The notes under the pieces are model-generated. The model did not search any database. It was not told the origin of the DNA and was given only the letters and a program-made list of their open reading frames with translations. A DNA stretch of 64,000 nt from Streptomyces marinisediminis (GTDB lineage: Bacteria; Actinomycetota; Actinomycetes; Streptomycetales; Streptomycetaceae): positions 62,001 through 126,000 of the forward strand of contig NZ_JAPKFL010000004.1 in NCBI RefSeq assembly GCF_026262575.1, written 5' to 3'. How positions within the stretch are numbered: the first letter of the stretch is position 1; every line of letters starts with the position of its first letter. The position numbers were made by a program, and so were the translations under genes. This document shows, piece by piece, positions 1 to 9,185 of the stretch.

Positions 1-214
1 GCCGCGCTGGACAGCACCAGGTAACACGTGACCGGTCGGAGACCGCGGTGGGCGCCGCGCACCCCGGCGAGCGGCGTTCACCGCGGGACGAGACGTACCC
101 GCACGGGGTGGACACCACGCTGGTGTGCGCACGGCTGCCCGGCTCACTCGGCGTGGGCGGCACCGGCATCGGCCCGGGCGCGGCCGGTGCCGTCGACGAG
201 GCCGGGAGCCGTCC
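1..214. other. window edge, no supported gene
   Basis: Nothing in this stretch can be supported as a gene. The first 24 bases form an open frame on plus ending in TAA at 22-24, so a gene entering from the left could end here, but seven codons are too few to judge. Confidence 0.2.
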
Positions 215-1147
215 TCACAGGGGCGTCGCCGCGTGCAGGATCGCGATCATGGTCACCGCGGAGTTCGCCGACGACATCGCCGACACGGCGGCTCCGGCCG
301 CGGCACCCCACATCGCCAGCCCCACCGACGTGAACACCGGCGGCCAGCGGCACACCGTCGGCGCCGGGCCGAGCAGCGCCGCCACCCGGCGGGGTACCGG
401 CCCCGGCGCCGCGAGACCCGCCAGCGTGGGCGCCGGGGTGCCACGTGACACCAGGGCCGCCTTGCCGATCGCGCGGGCCACGGCCCGGCGGTCGCCGACC
501 ACCTGGGCCGCCTCCTCGTCCGCCCACCGCTCGGCCGTGTACGACACCGCGGTACGCAGCGGCCGAAGGAACGGGTTGGCCCGGGCGGCGAGCTGCACGG
601 TGAGCAGGAAGCGGTGGTGCCGGGCGGCCAGGTGCGCCCGCTCGTGCGCGAACAGCGCCCGGCGCTCGGCGGGTTCCAGGCGGGCGAGGAGCGCCGTGCT
701 CACCACGACGCGGTCCCGCCCGCCTCCCGGCAGCGCGTACGCGTACGGGACGGCGTCGGGCAGGACGGCCACCCGCTTGCCCGGCAGCCCGACCAGCGCG
801 CGGTGGGCGCGGCGGCGCACCCGCGCGTGCCGCCACAGCGTCCGCCCGCAGGCGGCGATCACCGCGGCGAGCGCGGGGACGGCCGCCTTGCCGGCGACCT
901 CGTCGTAGGGGACCGCCGCACGCACCTCCGGGTCGGACCAGCCGTCGGGCAACGGGTTGCCGGGGAGCTGGGCGGTGCCGACCACCATGACCAGCCCGAG
1001 ACACACCGTGCTGCACACGACCATGACCGCCGCCACCCCGGTCAGCAGCGCGGTCGCGGTGCGCGGGTGCAGGTGCTGCTCGGCCAGCCGCGCGATCGGC
1101 CATGCCGTCAACGGGAGGACGAGCGGCAGAAAGACGAAGACTCCCAC
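215..1147 (-). CDS. M56-family (BlaR1-like) membrane metallopeptidase
   Basis: Integral-membrane zinc protease of the M56/BlaR1 type, 310 residues. Hydrophobic segments lie near residues 2-20, 33-58 and 85-104 and again at the C-terminus. The zinc motif HERAH is at 168-172 and the downstream acidic stretch ERWADEEA at 206-213 fits the third ligand region. There is no C-terminal penicillin-binding domain, so unlike BlaR1 of staphylococci it cannot be a direct beta-lactam receptor. It starts 5 bases after the stop of a BlaI-type repressor, and the two form an operon. The family partnership predicts that it cleaves or controls that repressor; the inducing signal is not visible. Confidence 0.88.
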   Translation of the reverse strand: MGVFVFLPLVLPLTAWPIARLAEQHLHPRTATALLTGVAAVMVVCSTVCLGLVMVVGTAQLPGNPLPDGWSDPEVRAAVPYDEVAGKAAVPALAAVIAACGRTLWRHARVRRRAHRALVGLPGKRVAVLPDAVPYAYALPGGGRDRVVVSTALLARLEPAERRALFAHERAHLAARHHRFLLTVQLAARANPFLRPLRTAVSYTAERWADEEAAQVVGDRRAVARAIGKAALVSRGTPAPTLAGLAAPGPVPRRVAALLGPAPTVCRWPPVFTSVGLAMWGAAAGAAVSAMSSANSAVTMIAILHAATPL

Positions 1148-1152
1148 GAGGG

Positions 1153-1596
1153 TCAGCCCTCCCCCTCGCCCCGGGCGTCTCCTTCGCCCCGGGGGTCCCC
1201 CTCGCCCCGGGCGTCGCCCTCGTCCGGGGACCGGCCCACCAGCTCGCGCAGCAGCCGCTCGTCGTCCGGGCCGAGGCCGGTGACGAAGCGCGCCAGCACC
1301 GCCTCCCGGTCGCTCTCGGCGTCCAGCACGCCGCGCATCCTCCGGGCGGCCAGGCCCGCCTCGTCCGACGCGGGCGCCCAGGCGAAGGGCCGGCCCGACC
1401 GCTCCCGGGTGACCGCCCCCTTGGCCAGCAACCGGGTCAGGATCGTGACCACCGTCGTGTAGGCGAGGTCGCCGCCCAGGCGCTCCCGCACCCAGCCCGC
1501 GGTCGCCGGACCGTCGGCCGCACGCAGCGCCGACAGGACCAGTGCCTCCAGCTCCCCCTGCCCCCGCCGCCGAGGACGCCGCGGGTGATCCGCCAC
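1153..1596 (-). CDS. BlaI/MecI-family transcriptional repressor
   Basis: Winged-helix repressor of the BlaI/MecI/CopY family, 147 residues with the GTG start at 1596. The helix-turn-helix region runs through GELEALVLSALR and YTTVVTILTRLLAKG. The C-terminus ends in repeated acidic/glycine units (DARGEGDPRGEG type). The start is chosen because a good Shine-Dalgarno (GGAAGGGAGG) lies just before the GTG, and because the in-frame ATG at 1638 overlaps the likely -10 box, placing it upstream of the probable transcription start. It is co-transcribed with the M56 protease downstream, the classical repressor-protease pair. Confidence 0.87.
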   Translation of the reverse strand: MADHPRRPRRRGQGELEALVLSALRAADGPATAGWVRERLGGDLAYTTVVTILTRLLAKGAVTRERSGRPFAWAPASDEAGLAARRMRGVLDAESDREAVLARFVTGLGPDDERLLRELVGRSPDEGDARGEGDPRGEGDARGEGEG

Positions 1597-1636
1597 GTCC
1601 GCCTCCCTTCCGCAGCCCTCCGTTTCCCGGACGGAC

Positions 1637-1642
1637 ATCGTA
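1637..1642 (-). promoter_or_regulatory. -10 box of the blaI-M56 operon
   Basis: On minus this reads TACGAT inside TATACGATG, a TANNNT -10 about 40 nt before the GTG of the repressor. No convincing -35 box is seen. Autoregulation by BlaI is expected from the family but no clear dyad was identified. Confidence 0.5.
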
Positions 1643-1814
1643 TAGAGGCCCCTGGTTTCTCCGGGCCGTCCGGCGGCGTACCGGACGGCCCCGGAACTCG
1701 GTCCGGATCGCGGGCGTCGCGCGGGTCGGCGGCGCGTGCGGGCCGGCGCCGAGCGCGGACCGCCCCGGTCGGCGGGGGCTCCGGGGAGCCGTCCGCCGGC
1801 CGGGGCGGTCGCCG

Positions 1815-4061
1815 TCACACCCGCGCGGGGTCGCCCTCGCGCTGGGCCGGCACCGTCGGCGCCGAGCGCGCGAGGTGCTGCCGCAGCCGCTCGCCCTCCA
1901 CGTCGACGTTGGGCAGCACGCGGTCCAGCCAGCGGGGCAGCCACCACGCCTTGTCGCCCAGGAGGCCGAGCACCGCCGGGACGATGGCCATGCGGACGAC
2001 GAAGGCGTCGAAGAGGATCGCGACGGCCAGGCCGAAGCCGATCATCTTGACCATCGCGTCCCCGGCGCCGATGAAGCCCGCGAAGACGCTGATCATGATG
2101 ACGGCCGCCGCCGTGACCACCCGGGCGCCGAGCTGGAACCCGGTGACGACCGCCTGTCCGGGCCGCTCGCCGTGGACGTGGGCCTCGCGCATCCGCGTGA
2201 CGAGGAAGACCTCGTAGTCCATCGCCAGGCCGAAGATCACGCCCACCATGAAGATCGGCATCATGCTCATGATCGGCCCGGTCTGCTCCACGCCGATGAG
2301 TTCCGCGAGCCAGCCCCACTGGAAGACGGCGACGACCGCGCCGAGCGCGGCGAGCACCGACAGCAGGAAGCCGAGTGCGGCCTTCAGCGGCACCAGCACG
2401 GAGCGGAAGACCATCAGCAGCAGCACGAACGCCAGCCCCACGACGAGCGAGAGGTAGGGGACCAGGGCGTCGTCCATCACCTGGGAGAAGTCGATGGCGA
2501 TGGCGGTGGCCCCGGAGACGAGCACGGTCGCGCCGGTGTCCGCCCGGAGGTCCTGCGAGCGCTCGCGCAGGTCCCGCACCACCCGCTCGGTGGCCGGGCT
2601 GCTGGGGCGGGACTCGGGTATGGCCTGGATGACGGCGAGGTCGCCGTCGCGGTTGAGCTGCGGCGGGGACGCGGCGACCACGCCGTCGACGGCGCCCACC
2701 TCCTGCGCGAGCTCGCCCGCCACCCGCTCCCGCTCGTCGGCGGGCACGTCGGCGAGGTCGGCGACGGCCAGCAGGGGGCCGTTGAAGCCCGGCCCGAAGC
2801 CCTCGGCTATGAGGTCGTAGGCGCGGCGCTGGGTCGTCGAGGTGGACTGGTTGCCCTCGTCCGGCAGCCCGAGGTTCATCGAGCCGACCGGGACGGCCAG
2901 CACACCGAGCCCCAGCACGGCGGTGAGCAGGACGAGCACCGGGCGGCGCAGGGTGAGCCGGGCCCAGCGGACGCCCAGCGGCGGCCGGGCGTCCGGCGCG
3001 GCGGGCGCGGGCACGCCGGTCTCCGGGTTGGCCGCGCGGACCTTGCGGCCGAAGATGCGCTTGCCGACCATGCCCAGCGCGGCCGGGACGAGGGTGATGG
3101 CCACCAGCACCGCGACGACGACGGTGCCGGCGGCGGCCAGCCCCATCTTGGTGAGCAGCGGCACGCCGACGACCATCAGCCCGGCGAGCGCGATGACGAC
3201 GGTGAGCCCGGCGAAGACGACCGCCGAGCCCGCGGTGCCGACGGCCCGGCCCGCCGCCTCCTCGCGGCTGCGCCCGGCGATGAGTTCGGCGCGGTAGCGG
3301 GAGGCGATGAACAGCGCGTAGTCGATGCCGACCGCGAGGCCGATCATCATGGCGAGCGTGATGGTGGTGGCGGACAGGCCCAGCGTCGCGCCGAGCGCGG
3401 TGATGCCGGTGACGCCGACGCCCACCCCGAGCAGCGCGGTGAGCAGCGGGAGCCCGGCGGCCACCAGGGAGCCGAAGGTGAGGACGAGGACGACGGCGGC
3501 CACGCCGATGCCGATGATCTCGCCCTGGCCCATGTCGGGTTCGGTGAACAGGGCGTCGCCGCCCACCTCGACGGTCAGCCCCGTCTCGCGTCCGGCCGCC
3601 GCGGCGTCCCGGAGCTCGGTGCGGGTCTCCTCGGTGAGTTCCATGGTCGGCACCTGGTAGGTGACCGACGCGTAGGCCACGGTGCCGTCCCGGCTGATCT
3701 GCCCCTCGCCCTGGAAGGGGCTGAGCACCCCGGCGAGCTGCGGGTTCTCCTCGGGGTCGAGCCGGCCGAGCACCTGCTCGACGGCCTCGGGGCGGCCGTC
3801 TTCGGTGATCTTGGCGCCGTCCGGCGCGCGGAAGACGATGCGGGCCTGGGCCCCGTCGGCGGCGTATTCGGGGGCGCGCTGCTCCAGCAGGTCGAAGGCC
3901 GCCTGCGCCTCGGTGCCGGGCAGGGCGAAGTCGTCGTCGGGCGGGGCGGAGGCGACGGAGGCCGCGCCGATGACGCCCGCGAGCAGCGCCGCCCACAGCA
4001 GGGCGACGATGCGGCGGCGCCGGAAGGCGAGCCGTCCGAGTCGGTACAGGAACGTGGCCAC
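1815..4061 (-). CDS. MMPL-family RND transporter
   Basis: Membrane exporter of the MMPL/RND family, 748 residues, the usual length for actinobacterial MmpL-like proteins. The N-terminus has a basic stretch (RLAFRRRR) and then a first membrane segment, followed by an extracytoplasmic domain and a block of membrane helices; the same pattern is repeated in the second half. The GTG start at 4061 is preceded by GGAG at an 8-nt gap. The frame stays open far upstream, but that stretch lacks recognisable protein features. It is transcribed toward the blaI operon with a 177-base gap. Substrate unknown; lipid or drug export is the family role. Confidence 0.88.
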   Translation of the reverse strand: MATFLYRLGRLAFRRRRIVALLWAALLAGVIGAASVASAPPDDDFALPGTEAQAAFDLLEQRAPEYAADGAQARIVFRAPDGAKITEDGRPEAVEQVLGRLDPEENPQLAGVLSPFQGEGQISRDGTVAYASVTYQVPTMELTEETRTELRDAAAAGRETGLTVEVGGDALFTEPDMGQGEIIGIGVAAVVLVLTFGSLVAAGLPLLTALLGVGVGVTGITALGATLGLSATTITLAMMIGLAVGIDYALFIASRYRAELIAGRSREEAAGRAVGTAGSAVVFAGLTVVIALAGLMVVGVPLLTKMGLAAAGTVVVAVLVAITLVPAALGMVGKRIFGRKVRAANPETGVPAPAAPDARPPLGVRWARLTLRRPVLVLLTAVLGLGVLAVPVGSMNLGLPDEGNQSTSTTQRRAYDLIAEGFGPGFNGPLLAVADLADVPADERERVAGELAQEVGAVDGVVAASPPQLNRDGDLAVIQAIPESRPSSPATERVVRDLRERSQDLRADTGATVLVSGATAIAIDFSQVMDDALVPYLSLVVGLAFVLLLMVFRSVLVPLKAALGFLLSVLAALGAVVAVFQWGWLAELIGVEQTGPIMSMMPIFMVGVIFGLAMDYEVFLVTRMREAHVHGERPGQAVVTGFQLGARVVTAAAVIMISVFAGFIGAGDAMVKMIGFGLAVAILFDAFVVRMAIVPAVLGLLGDKAWWLPRWLDRVLPNVDVEGERLRQHLARSAPTVPAQREGDPARV

Positions 4062-4314
4062 GGAGCGTTCTCCGGTCTGTTCGGGCGGTGGTGACCCGCG
4101 GTGCTGGCTGGTGCTGGGTGCGTGGTTCCGCGTGGGTGCGGGATGGTGCGGTGCGGTGTGGCGCGGGGTCGCGTGGTGCGGCGCCGCGCCGGGCGGGACG
4201 GTGCACGAAGTGACAGTCCCTGCCAGAAGAGACGCCGCGCGGCCCGGTCCGTGTGAGCCGTCCGGCCGCACTGAGGCGCACGTCACACCCGCCGCGCGGA
4301 ACGGAGCGTTCCGC
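4060..4314. promoter_or_regulatory. divergent control region with palindrome and repeated half-site
   Basis: Between the MMPL gene and the tricorn-like protease. GCGGAACG-gag-CGTTCCGC (4296-4314) is a perfect 8-bp inverted repeat. The 11-mer ACGGAGCGTTC inside it recurs at 4060-4070, over the MMPL start. The arrangement looks like an operator shared by the divergent genes; the regulator is not identified. Confidence 0.45.
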
Positions 4315-4338
4315 TCCCACGTCCCCGTCCGGCCCGCC

Positions 4339-4365
4339 GGGGCCCCGCCGAGTTGCCGGGGCCCC
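4339..4365. promoter_or_regulatory. strong hairpin upstream of the S41 protease
   Basis: GGGGCCCCG and CGGGGCCCC pair perfectly (9 bp) around a 9-nt loop, ending 23 bases before the protease start. It may insulate the gene from upstream transcription. CATAAG just after it could be a -10 for leaderless transcription from the GTG at 4389. Confidence 0.4.
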
Positions 4366-4388
4366 GGCGCGGCCGAACCATAAGAGGG

Positions 4389-7300
4389 GTGAGCGACGAC
4401 GCCGCGTACCTCCGCTATCCGCACGTCCACGGCGAGCTGCTCTGCTTCGTCACCGAGGACGACCTGTGGGCCGCCCCCCTCGTCCCCCGGGGGGAGCGCC
4501 CGGGCCGCGCCTGGCGCCTGACCGTGGACCGGACCCGCACCGGGCCGCCCCGCTTCTCCCCCGACGGGCGGCACATCGCCTTCACCAACTGGCGCAACCT
4601 GGACCCGGAGGTCCACCTGGTCGCCGCCGCGGGCGGCCCGGCGCGGCGGCTGACGTACTGGGGCGCGCCCGACACCCGGGTGTGCGGCTGGACGCCGGAC
4701 GGCGACATCCTGGCCGTCGCCTCGCACGGGCAGCCCTTCTCCTACTTCACCTGGGCCTACCGGCTGCCGCTGGACGGCGGCCCGGGCGGCCGGCTCCCGT
4801 GGGGCCCGTGCGCGGACATCGCCGTGGCCGACCTGCACGGCTACCCCGGCGGCGAGCGGCGCACGCTGCTGCTGACCGGCAAGCCGCCGCACGAGCCGGC
4901 CGCCTGGAAGCGCTACCGGGGCGGCGCGGCCGGACGGCTGTGGCTGCACGGCGAGCGGCTTCTGCCGGACCTGGCCGGCCACCTCGACAGCCCGCTGCTC
5001 GTCCGCGAGCGGCACGCCGGCCCCGACGGCCGCCCCGCCTGGCGGGTGGCGTTCCTCTCCGACCACGAGGGCGTGGGCAACCTGTACTCCTGCCGGCCCG
5101 ACGGCTCCGACCTGCGCCGGCACACCGACCACGCCGAGTTCTACGCCCGCAACGCCGCCACCGACGGCACCCGCGTCGTCTACCAGTGCGCGGGCGAGCT
5201 GTGGCTGGTGGACGACCTCGCCCCGGACGCGACGCCGCGGCGGCTGGCCGTCGAGCTGTGCGGTCCGCGCACGGGGCGGCGCGCCTACCAGGTGCCCGCC
5301 GCGCTCCACCTGGACGCGCTCGCCGTGGACACCACCGGACGGGCCAGCGCGGTGTGCGTCGGCGGGAGCCTGTACTGGCTCACCCACCGCGACGGCCCGG
5401 CCCGCGTCATCTCCACCGCGCCGGGCGTGCGGGTGCGGCTGCCGGAGATGCTGGGCTCGACCGGCCGCATCGCCTACGTCACCGACGCCGAGGGGGAGGA
5501 CGCCGTCGAGATCGCCTACCTGCCCCGGGCCAGTGGCGGCCAGAACCCGCTGCGGTGTGCCGCCGGGCGGCTGGGCCGGGTGCACGAGCTGGTCGCCTCG
5601 CCCGACGGCGACACGCTCGCCGTCGCCACGCACGACGGACGGCTGCTGCTCCTGGAGCTCGACGCCGTCCTGGCCGACGGCGCCGCCGGGCCGGCCGCGG
5701 CGAACGGACCGCCCGCCCGGCCGGGAACGGCCGGCCGGGCGGAGGCGGCCGAGGCGGCCGAACCGGCCGCCGCGGCCCCGGCGACCGAACCACCGGTCAC
5801 CGAGCTGGTCGCCTCCGGCAACGGCCCCGTGCGGGACCTGGCGTTCTCCCCCGACGGCCGGTGGCTGGCCTGGTCCCACCCCGGCATCGGGCGCACGCTG
5901 CGGCAGATCCGCATCGCCCGGCTGACCGACGGCACGGTGCTGGACGTCACCGACGGCCGCTTCGAGGACGAGCAGCCCGTCTTCACCCGCGACGGCCGCT
6001 ACCTGGCCTTCCTGTCCTGGCGCGGCTTCGACCCGGTCTACGACGTGCACACCGGCGACCTGTCCTTCCCGCTGGGCTGCCGCCCGCACCTGGTGCCGCT
6101 GTCCTCGGCGACGCCGTCGCCGTTCGCCCTCAACCCCGAGGGCCGCCCGGCCGCCGGAGGGCTGGACCCGCACGACCTGCCGGGCGGGGCGGGCGAGGAC
6201 CGCCCCGTCATGGTGGAGGCGGAAGGCCTGGCCAGCCGGGTCACGCCGTTCCCCGTCACCGCGTCGAAGTACAGCGGACTGCGCCCCGTGGCGGGCGGCG
6301 GGCTGCTGTGGCTGCGCTACCCCATCTCCGGCGCGCTGGGCGAGACGTTCGCCAACCCCGCCGACACCTCCGGACGCCCCACCCTGGAGCACTTCGACCT
6401 GGCCCGCGCCCGGCGCACCGAGCTGAGCGTCGACGCCGACTCCTTCGCCGTCAGCGGCGACGGCACCCGCATCGTGGTCAACGACGACGGCGACCTGCGC
6501 GCCGTCCCCGCCACCGAGCCGGGCGACGCGGACACCACCGTCTGGCTCGACCTGCGCCGCATCCTGCACGAAGTGCGGCCCGGCGCCCAGTGGCGGCAGG
6601 CCTACGAGGAGGCGGGCCGCGTCACCCGGACCTACTTCTGGGACCCGGGCATGTGCGGCATCGACTGGGACGCCGTGCTGGCCCAGTACCGCCCGCTGGT
6701 GGACCGGGTGGCCAGCCCCGACGAGTTCGCCGACCTGCTGCGGGAGGTGCTGGGCGAGCTGGGCACCTCGCACGCCTACGTCGCGCCGCCCCGCCGCGAC
6801 GAGGGCCCGCCGCACTACCGGCGTCCGATCGGGCTGCTGGGCGTGGACCTCGCCCACACCGGGGACGGCGCGTGGCAGGTCTCCCGCATCCTGCCGGGCG
6901 AGTCCTCGGACTCCAAGGCCCGCTCCCCGCTGGCCGGCTCCGGCATCCGCGACGGGGCCGTGCTCACCCACGTCGACGGCCGTCCGGTGGACCCGGTCGC
7001 CGGTCCGGGCCCGCTGCTGGCGGGCGCGGGCGGCACCACCGTGGAGCTGACCTTCCGCGGCCCGGACGGCGGCGGACCCGCGCGCCGCGTCGCCGTCGTC
7101 CCGCTGATCGACGAACGCCCGCTGCGCTACCAGGACTGGGTCGCCAAGCGCCGCGCGGTGGTACGGGAGCTGAGCGACGGCCGGTGCGGCTACCTGCACA
7201 TCCCGGACATGGGCGGCTCCGGCTGGGCTCAGTTCAACCGCGACCTGCGCATGGAGGTCTCCCGGCCCGCGCTCATCGTCGACGTGCGCGGCAACGCGGG

Positions 7301-7808
7301 CGGGAACATCAGCGAGCTGGTCGTCGAGAGCCTGACCCGGGCCGTCCTCGGCTGGGACCTCACCCGCGACGCCGAGCCGGTCTCCTACACCTCCAACGCG
7401 CCGCGCGGCCCCGTCGTCGCGCTGGCCGACGAGGCGACCTCCTCCGACGGCGACATGATCACCGCCGCGTTCCGGCTGCTCGGGCTCGGGCCGGTGGTCG
7501 GCACCCGCACCTGGGGCGGCGTCGTCGGCATGACGGGACGCCACCGGCTGGGCGACGGCACGGTGATCACGGTGCCGATGAACGCCGCCTGGTTCGACGC
7601 GTACGGCTGGGACGTGGAGAACCACGGCGTGGCGCCCGACATCGAGGCACTGCGCACTCCGCTGGACTGGGCCGAGGGCCGCTACACCGTGCTGGGCACC
7701 GCCGTGCGCACCGCGCTGGAACTCCTGGCCGAGCACCCGCCGAGCACCCCGCCCGGCTACGACGCCGTCCCCGACCGGCGCCGCCCGCCCCTCCCACCGC
7801 GCGGCTAG
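4389..7808 (+). CDS. tricorn-like S41 family protease
   Basis: Large soluble serine protease homologous to tricorn, 1139 residues from the GTG at 4389. The N-terminal ~670 residues carry WD/TolB-type beta-propeller repeats (FSPDGRHIAF, ASPDGDTLAV, FSPDGRWLAW). Then come a C1 helical domain, a PDZ domain (about 815-910) and the S41 catalytic domain. The catalytic His is in GTSHAY at about residue 795 and the nucleophile Ser in SSDGD at about 1019. A Pro/Ala/Glu-rich insertion sits between propeller blades near residues 430-470. In tricorn the propellers gate peptides into the active site; here it would trim proteasome or Clp products in the cytoplasm. It stands alone as a transcription unit. 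Confidence 0.92.
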   Translation: MSDDAAYLRYPHVHGELLCFVTEDDLWAAPLVPRGERPGRAWRLTVDRTRTGPPRFSPDGRHIAFTNWRNLDPEVHLVAAAGGPARRLTYWGAPDTRVCGWTPDGDILAVASHGQPFSYFTWAYRLPLDGGPGGRLPWGPCADIAVADLHGYPGGERRTLLLTGKPPHEPAAWKRYRGGAAGRLWLHGERLLPDLAGHLDSPLLVRERHAGPDGRPAWRVAFLSDHEGVGNLYSCRPDGSDLRRHTDHAEFYARNAATDGTRVVYQCAGELWLVDDLAPDATPRRLAVELCGPRTGRRAYQVPAALHLDALAVDTTGRASAVCVGGSLYWLTHRDGPARVISTAPGVRVRLPEMLGSTGRIAYVTDAEGEDAVEIAYLPRASGGQNPLRCAAGRLGRVHELVASPDGDTLAVATHDGRLLLLELDAVLADGAAGPAAANGPPARPGTAGRAEAAEAAEPAAAAPATEPPVTELVASGNGPVRDLAFSPDGRWLAWSHPGIGRTLRQIRIARLTDGTVLDVTDGRFEDEQPVFTRDGRYLAFLSWRGFDPVYDVHTGDLSFPLGCRPHLVPLSSATPSPFALNPEGRPAAGGLDPHDLPGGAGEDRPVMVEAEGLASRVTPFPVTASKYSGLRPVAGGGLLWLRYPISGALGETFANPADTSGRPTLEHFDLARARRTELSVDADSFAVSGDGTRIVVNDDGDLRAVPATEPGDADTTVWLDLRRILHEVRPGAQWRQAYEEAGRVTRTYFWDPGMCGIDWDAVLAQYRPLVDRVASPDEFADLLREVLGELGTSHAYVAPPRRDEGPPHYRRPIGLLGVDLAHTGDGAWQVSRILPGESSDSKARSPLAGSGIRDGAVLTHVDGRPVDPVAGPGPLLAGAGGTTVELTFRGPDGGGPARRVAVVPLIDERPLRYQDWVAKRRAVVRELSDGRCGYLHIPDMGGSGWAQFNRDLRMEVSRPALIVDVRGNAGGNISELVVESLTRAVLGWDLTRDAEPVSYTSNAPRGPVVALADEATSSDGDMITAAFRLLGLGPVVGTRTWGGVVGMTGRHRLGDGTVITVPMNAAWFDAYGWDVENHGVAPDIEALRTPLDWAEGRYTVLGTAVRTALELLAEHPPSTPPGYDAVPDRRRPPLPPRG

Positions 7809-7902
7809 CCCGGCCTGCGCGACAGGCGGCCCCGTGGCAGGCTGGGAAGCGGCTCGACGACCGCTGAGCCGCCGACCTCACCGCACGGGGAGTGGACGCG
7901 AC

Positions 7903-8091
7903 ATGGGCATGCCGGACCGGTCCGAGGACGCGGCGCGGGGCGGGCGGGACGCCGCCGACCGCGAGGAGGAGCGCGGCGAGGAGCTACAGCAGCGCCTCCA
8001 GGACGACCGCGACCACCTGGGCGCCCCCGCGGGCGACCGCGTGGAGCCCGCGGACGAGCACCGGGACGACCCGCGCGACCGCGACCGCTGA
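7903..8091 (+). CDS. small hydrophilic hypothetical protein
   Basis: 62 residues, rich in Asp, Glu and Arg, with no hydrophobic segment (MGMPDRSEDAARGG...). A GGGGAG ribosome site lies 10 nt before the ATG. The composition suggests a disordered or helical small protein. No family recognised. It lies 94 bases after the tricorn-like protease and could be read through with it. Confidence 0.55.
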   Translation: MGMPDRSEDAARGGRDAADREEERGEELQQRLQDDRDHLGAPAGDRVEPADEHRDDPRDRDR

Positions 8092-8239
8092 GCGCCACCC
8101 GGCCGGAACACGCCCCCGCAGCCCTCGGGACGCCGCCGGCACGCACGTCCCGCCGCGGGGCGCGAGGACGGGCGCCGGACGGGCCGACCCGCCCGCCCGG
8201 TGCCCGCGCGCGGGGCCCGAAGGCCCGGTCCGCGTGGCC

Positions 8240-8277
8240 GCCGCCGCCCGGGAGCGCGGCGCGCCCCGGGCGGCGGC
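8240..8277. terminator. bidirectional terminator-type hairpin
   Basis: A 13-bp perfect inverted repeat (GCCGCCGCCCGGG / CCCGGGCGGCGGC) with a 12-nt loop lies between the convergent small gene and the dehydrogenase. There is no T-run, as is common in streptomycetes. Confidence 0.6.
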
Positions 8278-8306
8278 GCCCCCGGCGGCGGCCACCGGAC
8301 CGGGCG

Positions 8307-9185
8307 TCAGCCCCGCTCGCGCTCGTCGGCCGCGCCGCCCGCGCCCACCAGGCCGGTGAGCCGGGGGCCGGCTTCCATCCGGGGGCCGAACTTCGCCACC
8401 TTCCCCGCCCCCACCGAGCCGATGAGCGGCGGCAGGTAGCCGCGCACGGCCTGCATGCCGCGCAGCCACCACTGCCCGTAGACGTGGTGCGCGCGCCGCT
8501 CGACACCCTCGACGAGCCGCTCGACCGCCGGCTCCAGCGGATAGGTTTTGTTCGCCGGCCACGGCAGCGTCTGCCGCAGGTCGCGCATGAGGTCGTCCGC
8601 GTCCGCGCCGCGCACCATGTCGGTGTCCGTCCAGCTCAGGTAGCCGACGCCGACCCGCACCCCCCGGTAGGCGACCTCCGCGCGCAGGCTGTGCGCGAAC
8701 GCCTCCACGCCGGACTTCGAGGCGCAGTACGCCGTCATCATCGGCGCCGGGGTGATCGCCGCCAGCGAGGCGACCTGGAGGAAGTAGCCGCGGGACTCCA
8801 GCAGCAGCGGCAGGAAGGCCCGCGCGGTGACCGCGCCGCCGATGAGGTTCACCTCGATCACCCGGCGCCAGGAGTCCGCGCGCGAGTTCACGAACGGGCC
8901 GCCGGAGGCGACGCCCGCGTTGGCCACGACGACGTCCACCGTGCCGAAGTGGTCCCGCACCTTGCGGGCGACCTCGTCCATGGCGGCGTCGTCGGTCACG
9001 TCCGCGTGCCAGTACGCGCTCTCGGTGGCCAGGCTCGCGCAGACCTTCCGCGACTCCTCCGGCTCCAGGCCCACCAGCGCGATCCGCGCGCCGCGCGCCG
9101 CCAGCTTGCGCGCCATCAGCGCGCCCACCCCGCGCGCGCCGCCGGTCACCACCGCTACCTGGCCGTCCAGGTTCCAGCGCCTCAT
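8307..9185 (-). CDS. short-chain dehydrogenase/reductase
   Basis: NAD(P)-dependent oxidoreductase of the SDR family, 292 residues. The Rossmann motif TGGARGVG is at 14-21, NAGVA follows strand 4, and the catalytic Ser140, Tyr153 (YCASK) and Lys157 are present. The ATG at 9185 has GGAGGAG just upstream and overlaps the hydrolase stop as ATGA, so translation is coupled. The C-terminal extension (about residues 230-290) is longer than in classical SDRs. As last gene of the monooxygenase-hydrolase-dehydrogenase operon it probably oxidises or reduces an alcohol/ketone intermediate of the same catabolic route; the substrate is not known. Confidence 0.9.
   Translation of the reverse strand: MRRWNLDGQVAVVTGGARGVGALMARKLAARGARIALVGLEPEESRKVCASLATESAYWHADVTDDAAMDEVARKVRDHFGTVDVVVANAGVASGGPFVNSRADSWRRVIEVNLIGGAVTARAFLPLLLESRGYFLQVASLAAITPAPMMTAYCASKSGVEAFAHSLRAEVAYRGVRVGVGYLSWTDTDMVRGADADDLMRDLRQTLPWPANKTYPLEPAVERLVEGVERRAHHVYGQWWLRGMQAVRGYLPPLIGSVGAGKVAKFGPRMEAGPRLTGLVGAGGAADERERG

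Noticed and set aside
1542..4094. 850-codon plus frame over the MMPL gene
   Set aside because: His/Asp/Gln-rich composition typical of the antisense of a high-GC membrane-protein gene; no ribosome site or domain.
1815..7736. 1973-codon open frame on minus spanning the MMPL gene and the tricorn-like protease
   Set aside because: Only its last 748 codons are MMPL. The rest is the antisense of the protease gene, whose plus frame has motifs, start signals and normal composition.
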